Origin: Luteibacter sp. OK325
GTDB taxonomy: Bacteria; Pseudomonadota; Gammaproteobacteria; Xanthomonadales; Rhodanobacteraceae
Length of the DNA stretch: 64,000 nucleotides
Assembly: GCF_003050935.1 (NCBI RefSeq)
Contig: NZ_QAOX01000002.1
Location: 62,001 to 126,000, forward strand
Reading direction: 5' to 3'
Each line of letters begins with the position of its first letter. Position 1 is the stretch's first letter. Below the pieces are notes generated by a model. The model was not told where the DNA came from, ran no database searches, and saw nothing but the letters and a program-made list of their open reading frames with translations. The position numbers and the translations under genes were made by a program. Below, piece by piece: positions 7,796-15,534 of this stretch.

Positions 7796-9556
7796 ATGTT
7801 CCTGTCCCTGGCGTCGCATGTCGACGCCTCGCTAGTCAGTGTGTTCGCGGCCCTTGGCCTGCCAACGGCGCTCGCGCGTGCCCAGCCGTCCACACGGCCG
7901 GATTTCGGCGATTTCCAGTGCAATGCGGCGTTGGCCCTGGCCCGTGACGTCGGGCGGCCGCCCCGGGTCATCGCCGAGGACATCGCCGGGCTGCTCCGCC
8001 AGGAGGCGATGTTTGCGGCGGTGGAAGTCGCCGGGCCCGGCTTCGTCAACCTGACGCTGGCGGGGACTTTCCTGGCGACGTCCGCGCGGGTCATGGTGGC
8101 TCATGCGCGCCTTGGTCTACCCGACACCGGGCGAGGCCGTCTGGTGATCCTCGACTTCGGTGGTCCCAACGTGGCCAAGCCCCTCCATGTGGGCCACCTG
8201 CGTTCGCTGGTACTCGGCGAAAGCCTGCGCCGCATCCACGGGGCTCTGGGCTGGCGTACGTTGGGCGATGCGCATCTGGGCGACTGGGGCCTGCAGATGG
8301 GCATGCTGAGCTCGGCCATACGGCATCGTGACCCGTCACTGGCTTTCTTCAACGGTGGTGTCAACGAGGTTTTCCCGTCGAACGCGCCGGTGACCCTGGA
8401 CGAACTCGAACATCTGTATCCCGAGGCGGCCGCTGCCTGCCGCAGCGATGCCGGGCGAATGGCCGAGGCCCGCGCCGACACCGCAGCCCTGCAGGCGGGT
8501 GATCCCGGGTTACTTGCCCTGTGGCGTTCCCTGCGGGCGTTGAGCCTGACCTCGCAGGTGGCGGACTTCCGCGAGCTCGGTGTCGTCTTCGATGCGCTCG
8601 ACGGCGAGAGCGATGTGCGCGACGCCATCACGCCCCTGGTCGAGCGGCTTCGCGCCAGCGGCGTCGCGCGCGAAAGCGATGGTGCGCTGGTCGTGGATAT
8701 CGCCATGGCGGAGGACGCCTTCGAGGTGCCACCTCTATTGCTGGCCAAGCGCGACGGTGCAGCCTTGTATGCGACGACCGATCTGGCCACGCTGGAAGCG
8801 CGTGCCATGCACGAAGGCCTCGCACGTGTGGTGTACGTCGTCGATCAGCGACAGGCACTCCATTTCGAGCAGGTGTTCCGTGCGGCGGCCAAGGCCGGGA
8901 TCGCGGCAGGCGTGGAGTTGATCCATGTCGGCTTTGGCACCGTGAATGGGCGCGATGGCCGGCCGTTCAAGACGCGCGATGGCGGCGTGGCCCGGCTCAC
9001 TGACCTGATCGACGAAGCGGTGGACAAGGCCGCCGAGCGCATCGAAGGTTCCGGTTACGGAAGGGAGCTGGATGCGCCAGGCAAGCTTGCACTCGCCCGG
9101 AGCATCGGCCTTGGCGCGGTGAAATTCGCCGATCTCTCGGGTGAGCGGTTGTCGGGCTATGTGTTCGATGTCGAGCGGCTCGTCGCCTTTGAAGGTCGCA
9201 CGGGGCCCTATCTGCAGTACGCGTGTGTGCGGCTGCGTTCGTTGTTGGCAAAGGCGGGTGGCGGCGCCGCGGAGCCGGGCGTTCCGGTGGCGGACAGCGA
9301 GCGGGCGTTGGTCATTGCCTGCCTGGGCTTCGGGGACATTGTGGCGGAGTCGGCGCGGCTGATGCAGCCGGGGGTGCTCGCGGAGTATGCGTTCGGGCTT
9401 GCGCAACGCTTCAGTCGGTTTTATGCCGAGTGTCCGGTGTTGGCAGAGCCTGATCTCGACATTCGTACGTCGCGGTTGGGGTTTTGCGTGCTTACGTTGC
9501 GCGTACTGGAGCGGGCGTTGTCGCTGCTTGCTATCGATGTCCCGGAACGGATGTAG
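7796..9556 (+). CDS. argS: Arginyl-tRNA synthetase
   Basis: The 586-residue class I aminoacyl-tRNA synthetase charges tRNA-Arg. The N-terminal Add-1 domain that binds the tRNA D-loop is present (about 1-90). The HIGH-type motif appears as KPLHVGHLRS (H131-H134). The region PFKTRDGGVARLTDLIDEAV matches the family around the catalytic domain, which often lacks a classic KMSKS in ArgS. A C-terminal DALR anticodon-binding domain ends the protein. The start at 7796 has ACGGAGA before it. The stop codon TAG is formed by the first bases of a REP-like repeat. The neighbours are not the usual ones for argS, so it may be a second copy; a genome-wide look would tell. Confidence 0.93.
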   Translation: MFLSLASHVDASLVSVFAALGLPTALARAQPSTRPDFGDFQCNAALALARDVGRPPRVIAEDIAGLLRQEAMFAAVEVAGPGFVNLTLAGTFLATSARVMVAHARLGLPDTGRGRLVILDFGGPNVAKPLHVGHLRSLVLGESLRRIHGALGWRTLGDAHLGDWGLQMGMLSSAIRHRDPSLAFFNGGVNEVFPSNAPVTLDELEHLYPEAAAACRSDAGRMAEARADTAALQAGDPGLLALWRSLRALSLTSQVADFRELGVVFDALDGESDVRDAITPLVERLRASGVARESDGALVVDIAMAEDAFEVPPLLLAKRDGAALYATTDLATLEARAMHEGLARVVYVVDQRQALHFEQVFRAAAKAGIAAGVELIHVGFGTVNGRDGRPFKTRDGGVARLTDLIDEAVDKAAERIEGSGYGRELDAPGKLALARSIGLGAVKFADLSGERLSGYVFDVERLVAFEGRTGPYLQYACVRLRSLLAKAGGGAAEPGVPVADSERALVIACLGFGDIVAESARLMQPGVLAEYAFGLAQRFSRFYAECPVLAEPDLDIRTSRLGFCVLTLRVLERALSLLAIDVPERM

Positions 9557-9635
9557 GAGCCGCTTCAGCGGCGATCCCGCGGCAGCGGGGGAGGGTTTCG
9601 CGAGCACCCATTCGCCGATGAATCGGCTCCTACAA
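9552..9635. repeat. REP-like hairpin pair in inverted orientation
   Basis: A direct unit with the GCTTCAGC stem begins inside the argS stop codon. An inverted unit with the GATTCATC stem ends near 9635. The spacer carries CGAGCACCCA, a tail that recurs at other copies. Confidence 0.85.
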
Positions 9636-9645
9636 GGGGCGGGGG

Positions 9646-9987
9646 TCAGGCTTTTGAGTAGGCTTCGGTGGCGTCCATGACGCGGGCGGAATAGACCAGC
9701 GCGGCGCCTGCGTTGAGGGCGACGGCGACGCCAAGGGCTTCGGCGATCTCTTCGCGGGTTGCGCCTTGCTTGAGGGCTTCGGCCGTGTGCACGGTGATAC
9801 AACCGTCGCAACGGGTGGTGACCGAGATCGCCAGGGCGATCAGTTCGCGGGTCTTGGCGTCGAGGTGGTTGGTCTTCGCGCCGGCACCGGACAAGGTCTG
9901 GTAACCCTTGATTGTGTCCGGGCTGAGCTTGGCGATCTCACCAATACGTGCGCCGAGCTCGTTGCGGTAGGCAGGCCAGTCAAGCAT
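9646..9987 (-). CDS. Carboxymuconolactone decarboxylase / AhpD-like protein
   Basis: The 113-residue protein belongs to the carboxymuconolactone decarboxylase superfamily, in the AhpD-like redox branch. It carries the CxxCxxxH motif (C60, C63, H67 in TRCDGCITVHTAEAL), which in AhpD-type proteins gives thiol-dependent peroxidase or disulfide-reducing activity. The frame extends far upstream, but the ATG at 9987 with GAGGA upstream gives the normal family length. It lies downstream of, and in the same direction as, the rclC-like gene about 250 bp away. A role in oxidant defence alongside it is plausible inference. Confidence 0.88.
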   Translation of the reverse strand: MLDWPAYRNELGARIGEIAKLSPDTIKGYQTLSGAGAKTNHLDAKTRELIALAISVTTRCDGCITVHTAEALKQGATREEIAEALGVAVALNAGAALVYSARVMDATEAYSKA

Positions 9988-10235
9988 GGGGTAATCCTCG
10001 GGAATGGCCGGCGGCACGGGTTTGTGTCGTCGGTAGGAACATGATGGTCCTGCCCCGTGCGCGGGGAAATACGCGAAACGTTCTAGTTCTGGCGCATGCG
10101 TCTCACGTGACTTACAGGGGGTCGAAGAAGCGCGGCATCCCGTGCAGTGCTGCTTCATCGGCCTCGTGCCGTCATCGGGCGCCTTGATGGGCATCGTGCT
10201 GGCGCCATATGCGCATGGCCTTGCCGTCGCCGCCG

Positions 10236-10814
10236 TTATCGTTTCCGATTGCCGGCGAGGATAGCCTTCGCCGCATCGATGCCGATGATCCACGAACCGG
10301 CCAGCATCATCGTGTCCTTGATCACCAGGCGTCCGGCACCGGAGAGGTAAGGAAATCCGTGCTGTGCATCGCCCAGCGCAGGTACCCATGCTTCGGGTGT
10401 CGTGAAGAGAAAGGACAGGGTGACCAGTGTTGTGGCGAAAGCGAGGAAGGCGCCGAGCAGGCCGAGCTTCTTCGACAGCGGATACGACAGCACGAGCAGG
10501 GCGATCGTCCATTCGACGATACCAAGGCCGGTGGAGAAACCATAGGTGTTGTTCGCGGTCTGCCATTCGCGCTGTTCGGGCACGAGCTGGCCTTCATGCG
10601 TCAGGTGCGCCTTGTATTCGTCGGGATGGTTGTAGAAGAACGACATCACCGGACTATTGGCGACGAAGGGCGTGATGCTGTCGGCCTCGAAGGGAGCGAA
10701 CTTGAGCGCGCCGATCCAGAGGAAGACGATGGCGATCGCAATGCGCATCAGGTTCGGGCCGAGGCGCTCGGTGCGGACGAAGGCAGAGAGGATGTTGCGG
10801 GCAGTGGTGTTCAT
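10236..10814 (-). CDS. rclC: RclC-like inner-membrane protein (DUF417/YkgB family)
   Basis: The 192-residue protein is close to Escherichia coli RclC (YkgB) along its whole length. Shared stretches include FEADSITPFVANSP, TANNTYGFS, TTPEAWVPALGDA and HGFPYLSGAGRLV. It has about four membrane segments. RclC is part of the reactive-chlorine-species resistance system in E. coli, although its biochemical role is unsettled. It diverges from an RclR-like AraC regulator, the same pairing as in the known system. No rclA (flavoprotein) or rclB is present here. An AhpD-like gene follows instead. Confidence 0.88.
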   Translation of the reverse strand: MNTTARNILSAFVRTERLGPNLMRIAIAIVFLWIGALKFAPFEADSITPFVANSPVMSFFYNHPDEYKAHLTHEGQLVPEQREWQTANNTYGFSTGLGIVEWTIALLVLSYPLSKKLGLLGAFLAFATTLVTLSFLFTTPEAWVPALGDAQHGFPYLSGAGRLVIKDTMMLAGSWIIGIDAAKAILAGNRKR

Positions 10815-10861
10815 GGGAGGCGACTTTCTCGGGAGGGGACGAAGAAAGTGTTGCTCGCCAG

Positions 10862-10890
10862 AGTGAGAGCATGAATACTCATATCACTCA
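10862..10890. promoter_or_regulatory. Inverted repeat in the rclC/rclR divergent promoter
   Basis: GAGTGA and TCACTC face each other across 17 bases between the two divergent genes, and outer GCCAG/CTGGC arms extend the dyad imperfectly. It is a candidate regulator site. No match to a published RclR site is claimed. Confidence 0.4.
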
Positions 10891-10910
10891 ATGACTGGCG
10901 CGAACGTCTC

Positions 10911-11831
10911 ATGGATGCCTTGACCCGCGTGCTCGAACTTGCCCAGGTCCAGGGCGTCCTCGACCTCCGTTGCCAGCTGGCCGGTGGCTTCAGCCTCGAC
11001 CACGTGGATGCCGAAGCCGGCGAGGCGCCATTTCATCTCGTGCTGGGCGGCAGCGCGGCCATGGAGCTGCCGGGTCACACCGTGGTGATGGAAGCCGGTG
11101 ACCTGCTGGTACTGCCCCAGGGCACCCGCCACCGCGTGCACGATCTGCGCGGTCGGGATGTCACCACGACCGTCTCCCTCGACCACGCGGGCCCCTTTCG
11201 TATCAAGCGCAACACGGAAGGCGATACCGATCTCGACCTGCTCTGCGGGCGCTTCACCTTCGCGCCGGACGCGGGGCGACTGCTGTTCAGTGCCTTGCCC
11301 GAAATACTCCATGTACGGCTCGGCGGCGAACACGGACTGGATGCACTTTCCGGCATCGTAAGGATGTTTCGCGACGAAGTGGCGCGCATGGATCCCGGCG
11401 CCCTGGCCGTGGTCACGGCGCTGACCCAGGCCTTGTTCGTCTTCGCACTCCGCGCACAGTTGCGCGACGGGATCATGCCGCCGTCCTTGCTCGGCCTGAT
11501 GGTCGATCCCCGGCTCAGTCGCGCCTTGCTGGCCATGCTGCGCGAGCCCGAGCGCGAGTGGACGGTTACCTCGCTGGCCGAACAGGCGGCGATGTCGCGC
11601 GCCACGTTCGCGCGTCACTTCGAGGCGCGAGGAAACGTCGCCCCGCACGAGGTACTGACCCTCCTGCGTATGCATGTGGCGGCCGATCTCCTGCGCCGTG
11701 GTGAGCTCACCGCCGGCGCCGTGGCCGATCGCGTGGGGTACCGCTCCGAGTCGGCGTTCGGCAAGGCCTTCGCACGCGTCATGGGCACGACGCCGGCGCG
11801 TTTTCGTCGCGATGGAAAAGCCGTTTCGTAA
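10911..11831 (+). CDS. rclR: RclR-like AraC-family regulator with N-terminal cupin
   Basis: The 306-residue regulator has an N-terminal cupin-6 domain (about 1-190) and a C-terminal AraC double helix-turn-helix (about 205-300, LAEQAAMSRATFARHFEARG and VADRVGYRSESAFGKAFARV). In E. coli, RclR senses hypochlorous acid through oxidation of Cys21 and Cys89. Here the N-terminus MDALTRVLEL aligns without gaps and places a cysteine at exactly position 21. A second cysteine, C112, sits in LLCGRF at what looks like the equivalent strand before the same turn. This supports an oxidant-sensing role. It is transcribed away from rclC, its probable target. Confidence 0.82.
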   Translation: MDALTRVLELAQVQGVLDLRCQLAGGFSLDHVDAEAGEAPFHLVLGGSAAMELPGHTVVMEAGDLLVLPQGTRHRVHDLRGRDVTTTVSLDHAGPFRIKRNTEGDTDLDLLCGRFTFAPDAGRLLFSALPEILHVRLGGEHGLDALSGIVRMFRDEVARMDPGALAVVTALTQALFVFALRAQLRDGIMPPSLLGLMVDPRLSRALLAMLREPEREWTVTSLAEQAAMSRATFARHFEARGNVAPHEVLTLLRMHVAADLLRRGELTAGAVADRVGYRSESAFGKAFARVMGTTPARFRRDGKAVS

Positions 11832-11901
11832 CGCAAGATCCGGATGGTGGTGTACGGCACGCGAGTGGAACATGGCGCCATACCCACCACGGAGCCACGC
11901 C

Positions 11902-12369
11902 ATGTCTTTCCGCATTACCGGTATCGACCCGAAGCCCTTCACGTCGCTGTATGGGCTGGACGAAGAGCAGCTCGCAAAGCGTGGTGTCATTCGCGTCATC
12001 GCCCAGGACGATACGGGTTACCCCGAGCGTATCGAACTACGCAACGCACGCCGCGGCGAAGCCTTGCTCCTGCTCAATCACACCCACCAGCCTGCCAGCT
12101 CCCCTTATCGTTCCAGCCACGCTATCTTCATTCGCGAAGGCGCGACCGAAGCCTGCAATGTGAGCGATGAGGTGCCCGAGGTATTGCGTACACGTACGCT
12201 TGCGCTGCGTGGATTCGACGAGCGTGATCACATTGCCAGTGCCGTCCTCGTCGAGGGCAGCGTGCTGGACGAAGCGATCGAGCGCATGTTCGCGATGTCC
12301 TCGGTAAGCTATGCACATGTGCACTATGCGGCGTACGGCTGCTATGCGGCGCGCATCGATCGGGCCTGA
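11902..12369 (+). CDS. DUF1203 domain protein
   Basis: The 155-residue cytosolic protein fits the DUF1203 family, whose function is unknown. Conserved family stretches include an LLLNHTHQPASSPYRSSHAI segment and the C-terminal HVHYAAYGCYAARI. A GGAG site precedes the ATG at 11902. The 3' end overlaps the convergent MFS gene by 28 bp. Confidence 0.82.
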   Translation: MSFRITGIDPKPFTSLYGLDEEQLAKRGVIRVIAQDDTGYPERIELRNARRGEALLLLNHTHQPASSPYRSSHAIFIREGATEACNVSDEVPEVLRTRTLALRGFDERDHIASAVLVEGSVLDEAIERMFAMSSVSYAHVHYAAYGCYAARIDRA

Positions 12370-13529
12370 ACCTCGTGCTTGCGTGCGGCCTGGCGGGATA
12401 CCGTCAACGCCGCCAGCGCCAGCGCCGTCAACAACAGCGAGACCAGCGGCAGGGAGGCGACGCCGCTGGCCTGCGCTATGCGGCCGCCGAGAAACGAGCC
12501 GAAGGCGATACCGGCGAACAGTCCCGACGAATTGAGCGCAAGGACCAGCCCGCGTATTTCCGGTTCAAGCTCGACCACGCGCCGCTGCTGTGAGGGATAG
12601 AACACGTCCTGTGACAAGGCCCAGACCAGTAATGGCAGCACCGGCGCCCACCAGTAGGCGGGTACGACGGCAAGGGCGAGGAACACCGGTAGCATCGTGC
12701 CCATCGCGGCATACAGCAGGCGATTGGCACCGAAGCGCAACGCCAGGCGTTGCGCCAGCCAGTTACCGGCGACACCGAGGATACCGAAGCCGAACATGAT
12801 GCCCGATGCGGTCGCGGTGTCTGCGCCGAAACGGTCGCGCAGCAGTGTCGTGATGAGCGTATAGGTCACGAAGTAGCCGGAGACCTGAAGGAAGATCACG
12901 GCCAGTCCTGTGCCGGTGGCCGAATGGGTGAGTGCCCTCAACAACCTTCGCAGATCCAGCCGGACGCCTCGCGACTCGTCGTCCACCGTCAGCCAGACCA
13001 GCAAAGCCGCCGCACTGGCCAGCACCGCCAGCCCCACGAACACCACACGCCAGCCAAAGGCCGCCGAGGCCGCGATGGCAAGGGGTACGGAGAGAACACT
13101 GGATATGGCGATGCCGCTGAAGACCACGGCCAGGGCGTGTCCTTGCCGCTCGGGCGGCACGAGGCCGACACCAATGGATGAAGCCATCGGAGCCACCACG
13201 GTGGCGCCAAGACCTGCGAGCACGCGGGCCGCCAGCAACCAGCCATAGCCGGGCGCGACGGCACACAGCACCGAACCGAAAGCCAGGACCAGCAGGCCGC
13301 CGATCAGCACATCGCGTCGCCGCCGGTGACCGATGAAGACTTGCGCCAGCGGAGCGCCGATGGAGAAAGTCAGCGCGAACACGGCGACCAGCTCGGCCGC
13401 TTGCGCGACGGTCATGCCAGAGCCGACCATCGAAGCCTGGGCGCCAACGACCGCCAGCGAGGCGCTTCCGAGGGCAAAGTTGCAGATGCTGAGAATGCGC
13501 AGCACCAGGGGAGCGGAAAGACGGGCCAT
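12342..13529 (-). CDS. MFS transporter, DHA1-type drug/solute exporter
   Basis: The 395-residue protein has about 12 membrane segments and the major facilitator fold, similar to the AraJ/YdhP/NepI group of proton-driven exporters. A motif-A-like loop (FIGHRRRRDV) follows the second helix, and a motif-C-like GIAISSVLSVPL lies in helix 5. I chose the ATG at 13529 because it starts directly before the first helix. An ATG at 13589 would add a charged tail. It is divergent from a LysR gene, the usual arrangement for a regulator and its target exporter. The substrate is unknown. Confidence 0.85.
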   Translation of the reverse strand: MARLSAPLVLRILSICNFALGSASLAVVGAQASMVGSGMTVAQAAELVAVFALTFSIGAPLAQVFIGHRRRRDVLIGGLLVLAFGSVLCAVAPGYGWLLAARVLAGLGATVVAPMASSIGVGLVPPERQGHALAVVFSGIAISSVLSVPLAIAASAAFGWRVVFVGLAVLASAAALLVWLTVDDESRGVRLDLRRLLRALTHSATGTGLAVIFLQVSGYFVTYTLITTLLRDRFGADTATASGIMFGFGILGVAGNWLAQRLALRFGANRLLYAAMGTMLPVFLALAVVPAYWWAPVLPLLVWALSQDVFYPSQQRRVVELEPEIRGLVLALNSSGLFAGIAFGSFLGGRIAQASGVASLPLVSLLLTALALAALTVSRQAARKHEVQARSMRAA

Positions 13530-13544
13530 GGCGGCGTCGCAACG

Positions 13545-13561
13545 ATAAGGGAGCGCCTTAT
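13545..13561. promoter_or_regulatory. Short inverted repeat between MFS and LysR genes
   Basis: ATAAGG, five bases, then CCTTAT gives a perfect 6-bp dyad in the divergent promoter region. It is a candidate LysR contact, shown only by its symmetry and position. Confidence 0.3.
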
Positions 13562-13618
13562 TTCGGGTCCGTCGACCTATAATCAACATCGATTCCAGAT
13601 ATACGAGCCATCCATTTC

Positions 13619-14536
13619 ATGGATATCAGTCGGATCGACCTCAATCTGCTGGCCTCACTCGACGTGCTCCTCGAAGAAGCCAACGTCACCCGGGCGGCGC
13701 GGCGCCTCAAGCTCAGCCAGCCCGCGCTGTCCGCCCAGCTCGCACGTCTGCGCGAGTCGTTTGGCGATCCCCTGCTGTTGCCTGCGGAAACCGGGCGCGG
13801 CATGACCCTGACCGCCCGTGCGGCGGCCTTGCGCGAACCGCTGCGGGCGGCGTTGCGAGACCTCGATCGCGTGGTCACCCATGCGCCGGAGTTCGATCCG
13901 GCACATAGCACGCGCGCCTTCCAGATCGCCCTGAGCGACAACGGTGTGGCCATCCTCGGTGTCGACCTCGTTGCCTGGATAGCCGCTCACGCCGGGCCCG
14001 GTATCTGCGTGGCCTTTCGGCCGGTGGATCCCGGCCGTATCGGTGCGCAACTGGAATGTGGCGAGGTCGACCTGCTGGTCAGCATCAATAGCCTTATCCC
14101 GCCAGCGATGAAAGCCCGTGTGCTCCTCGAAGACCGTTACCTCATGGCGCAGCGAAAGGGTCACCCGCGCGGCCGCACGCCTCCCGACCTGGATACGTAT
14201 TGCGCGCTCCGTCACGTGCTCGTGTCGCTGGACGGCGGCGGTTTTCATGGCTTCATGGACGACTACCTGCACCGGCTCGGGCGCAGGCGCCAGGTGGCCG
14301 TGTCCGTCCCGCAGTATCACCTGATGCCCGACATACTCGAGGCTACCGATTACGTGGGCGTCATGCCTTCGCGGCTGGTCCAGCGCTTCGCCGGACGGCT
14401 CGATGCTTTCGAACTCCCGATCCCCACGCACGATATTTCCATGTATGCGTCGTGGCATCCGCGCATGCAGGCCGACCCCGCGCACCGATGGCTACGTGAG
14501 CGTGTCGCCGCCATCGCGGAAGGCACGCGGACCTAA
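13619..14536 (+). CDS. LysR-family transcriptional regulator
   Basis: The 305-residue protein has the N-terminal winged helix-turn-helix (about 8-66, NLLASLDVLLEEANVTRAAR and LKLSQPALSAQLARLRE) and a C-terminal effector-binding domain of the periplasmic-binding-protein fold (about 95-300). The NodD/DntR-like N-terminal spacing suggests control by a small organic ligand. It diverges from the MFS exporter gene with an 89-bp gap and probably controls it. Confidence 0.9.
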   Translation: MDISRIDLNLLASLDVLLEEANVTRAARRLKLSQPALSAQLARLRESFGDPLLLPAETGRGMTLTARAAALREPLRAALRDLDRVVTHAPEFDPAHSTRAFQIALSDNGVAILGVDLVAWIAAHAGPGICVAFRPVDPGRIGAQLECGEVDLLVSINSLIPPAMKARVLLEDRYLMAQRKGHPRGRTPPDLDTYCALRHVLVSLDGGGFHGFMDDYLHRLGRRRQVAVSVPQYHLMPDILEATDYVGVMPSRLVQRFAGRLDAFELPIPTHDISMYASWHPRMQADPAHRWLRERVAAIAEGTRT

Positions 14537-15264
14537 CGACTGGCTTCGCCGCGCAGCTGCCAGAACAGCGCCTTGTCGAACGGTGACCACACCGGCACGC
14601 GCACGCCGCTTGCGGCCAGGGCGTTGCGTGTCCATTGGTTGCACGTAACGAAGAGGCTGTAACGGCCGTTGGCTTCGTAGAAGGCATCGTTGATGTCGTA
14701 ATGGTGGCCCGGGATCCACACCGCCGTACCCGTATCGTCGACGGTGACACTCTGGCGGACGAAGGCGACCAGCCTTGCATAGGCGGCGGGAGTCAGGGTG
14801 AGGCGTCGTGCCGTGGGGTCGTGCTCCGGTGCCGGACCGTATTCCACATGCATCGCCGCGGCGTCACGCCCGGCGATTGCCTTGAGCGCTGTCGAGGTGG
14901 TGAGGTCTCGCCACCGTGGTACGTCGAGGTAGAACGCGCGATCACCCCAGCCGATGGTGACGTACTCAGCGTCGTCGACGTCACCCGCATGCGCGTTATG
15001 CACGGGCGGGAACAGACGGGTCCAGTCCATCTGCGGATGCCTGGCCGGCATCGCCAGGCCCGCGTGGACGCCATTGGTGGTCAGCCACACGGTGACACCC
15101 TCGTTGGCGGGCTGCCAGGCCCGATTCAACGGAATGGCGCCGAGAACGACGGCGGCGCCCATATACACGAGCGGCGCGAGGATGAGCACACCTGCGATCG
15201 TCCAGAGAAGGCGTCGTGCAAACGATGGCCGCGTTATCGGGCCCGATCGGTCCTGCTTGAGCAT
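14533..15264 (-). CDS. DUF2459 (TIGR02117) family membrane-anchored protein
   Basis: The 243-residue protein has one N-terminal membrane helix (about 18-42), with the rest predicted outside the cytoplasm. Family hallmarks include WLTTNGVHAGLAMP, YVTIGWGDRAFYLD and FVTCNQWTRNAL, with a conserved histidine and a cysteine. The fold may be of the NlpC/P60-like papain type, but the function is not known. Start at 15264 is supported by GGAGAAA. It converges on the LysR gene with a 4-bp overlap. Confidence 0.8.
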   Translation of the reverse strand: MLKQDRSGPITRPSFARRLLWTIAGVLILAPLVYMGAAVVLGAIPLNRAWQPANEGVTVWLTTNGVHAGLAMPARHPQMDWTRLFPPVHNAHAGDVDDAEYVTIGWGDRAFYLDVPRWRDLTTSTALKAIAGRDAAAMHVEYGPAPEHDPTARRLTLTPAAYARLVAFVRQSVTVDDTGTAVWIPGHHYDINDAFYEANGRYSLFVTCNQWTRNALAASGVRVPVWSPFDKALFWQLRGEASR

Positions 15265-15329
15265 GCACGTTTCTCCGGCATCGACGCGCCCGCGTTGGCG
15301 GAAGGGTATAACGAGGGATCGAAAACCGC

Positions 15330-15527
15330 ATGAGGGCCGCCGCCATGCCCGTAGCAGACCACGCAAAACCAGGAGACGAGCCGTGCCCGGTATGCAAGGG
15401 CCTGGGTGAGGTGACGTATATCGACGAGGAGGTCGGTTGCCAGATTGGTGTGCCGTGCTGGGCCTGCTCGGGACCGGCCGAGGAACACCTCGGCCAGCCC
15501 GCTTCGGATACACCCTGGCCCGGCTGA
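15330..15527 (+). CDS. Small double-CxxC zinc-ribbon protein
   Basis: The 65-residue protein has two CxxC knuckles, CPVCKGLGEV and CWACSG, spaced about 20 residues apart. The first resembles the CxxCxGxG repeat of DnaJ. It probably binds one zinc ion. The ATG at 15345 has a GAGG at a suitable distance and may be the true start. It points away from the DUF2459 gene. No function is known. Confidence 0.55.
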   Translation: MRAAAMPVADHAKPGDEPCPVCKGLGEVTYIDEEVGCQIGVPCWACSGPAEEHLGQPASDTPWPG

Positions 15528-15534
15528 GCCGGAC

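Noticed and set aside
10884..11999. A 371-codon open frame opposite the RclR-like gene
   Set aside because: It is an antisense shadow of a clearly recognised AraC regulator with no recognisable domain.
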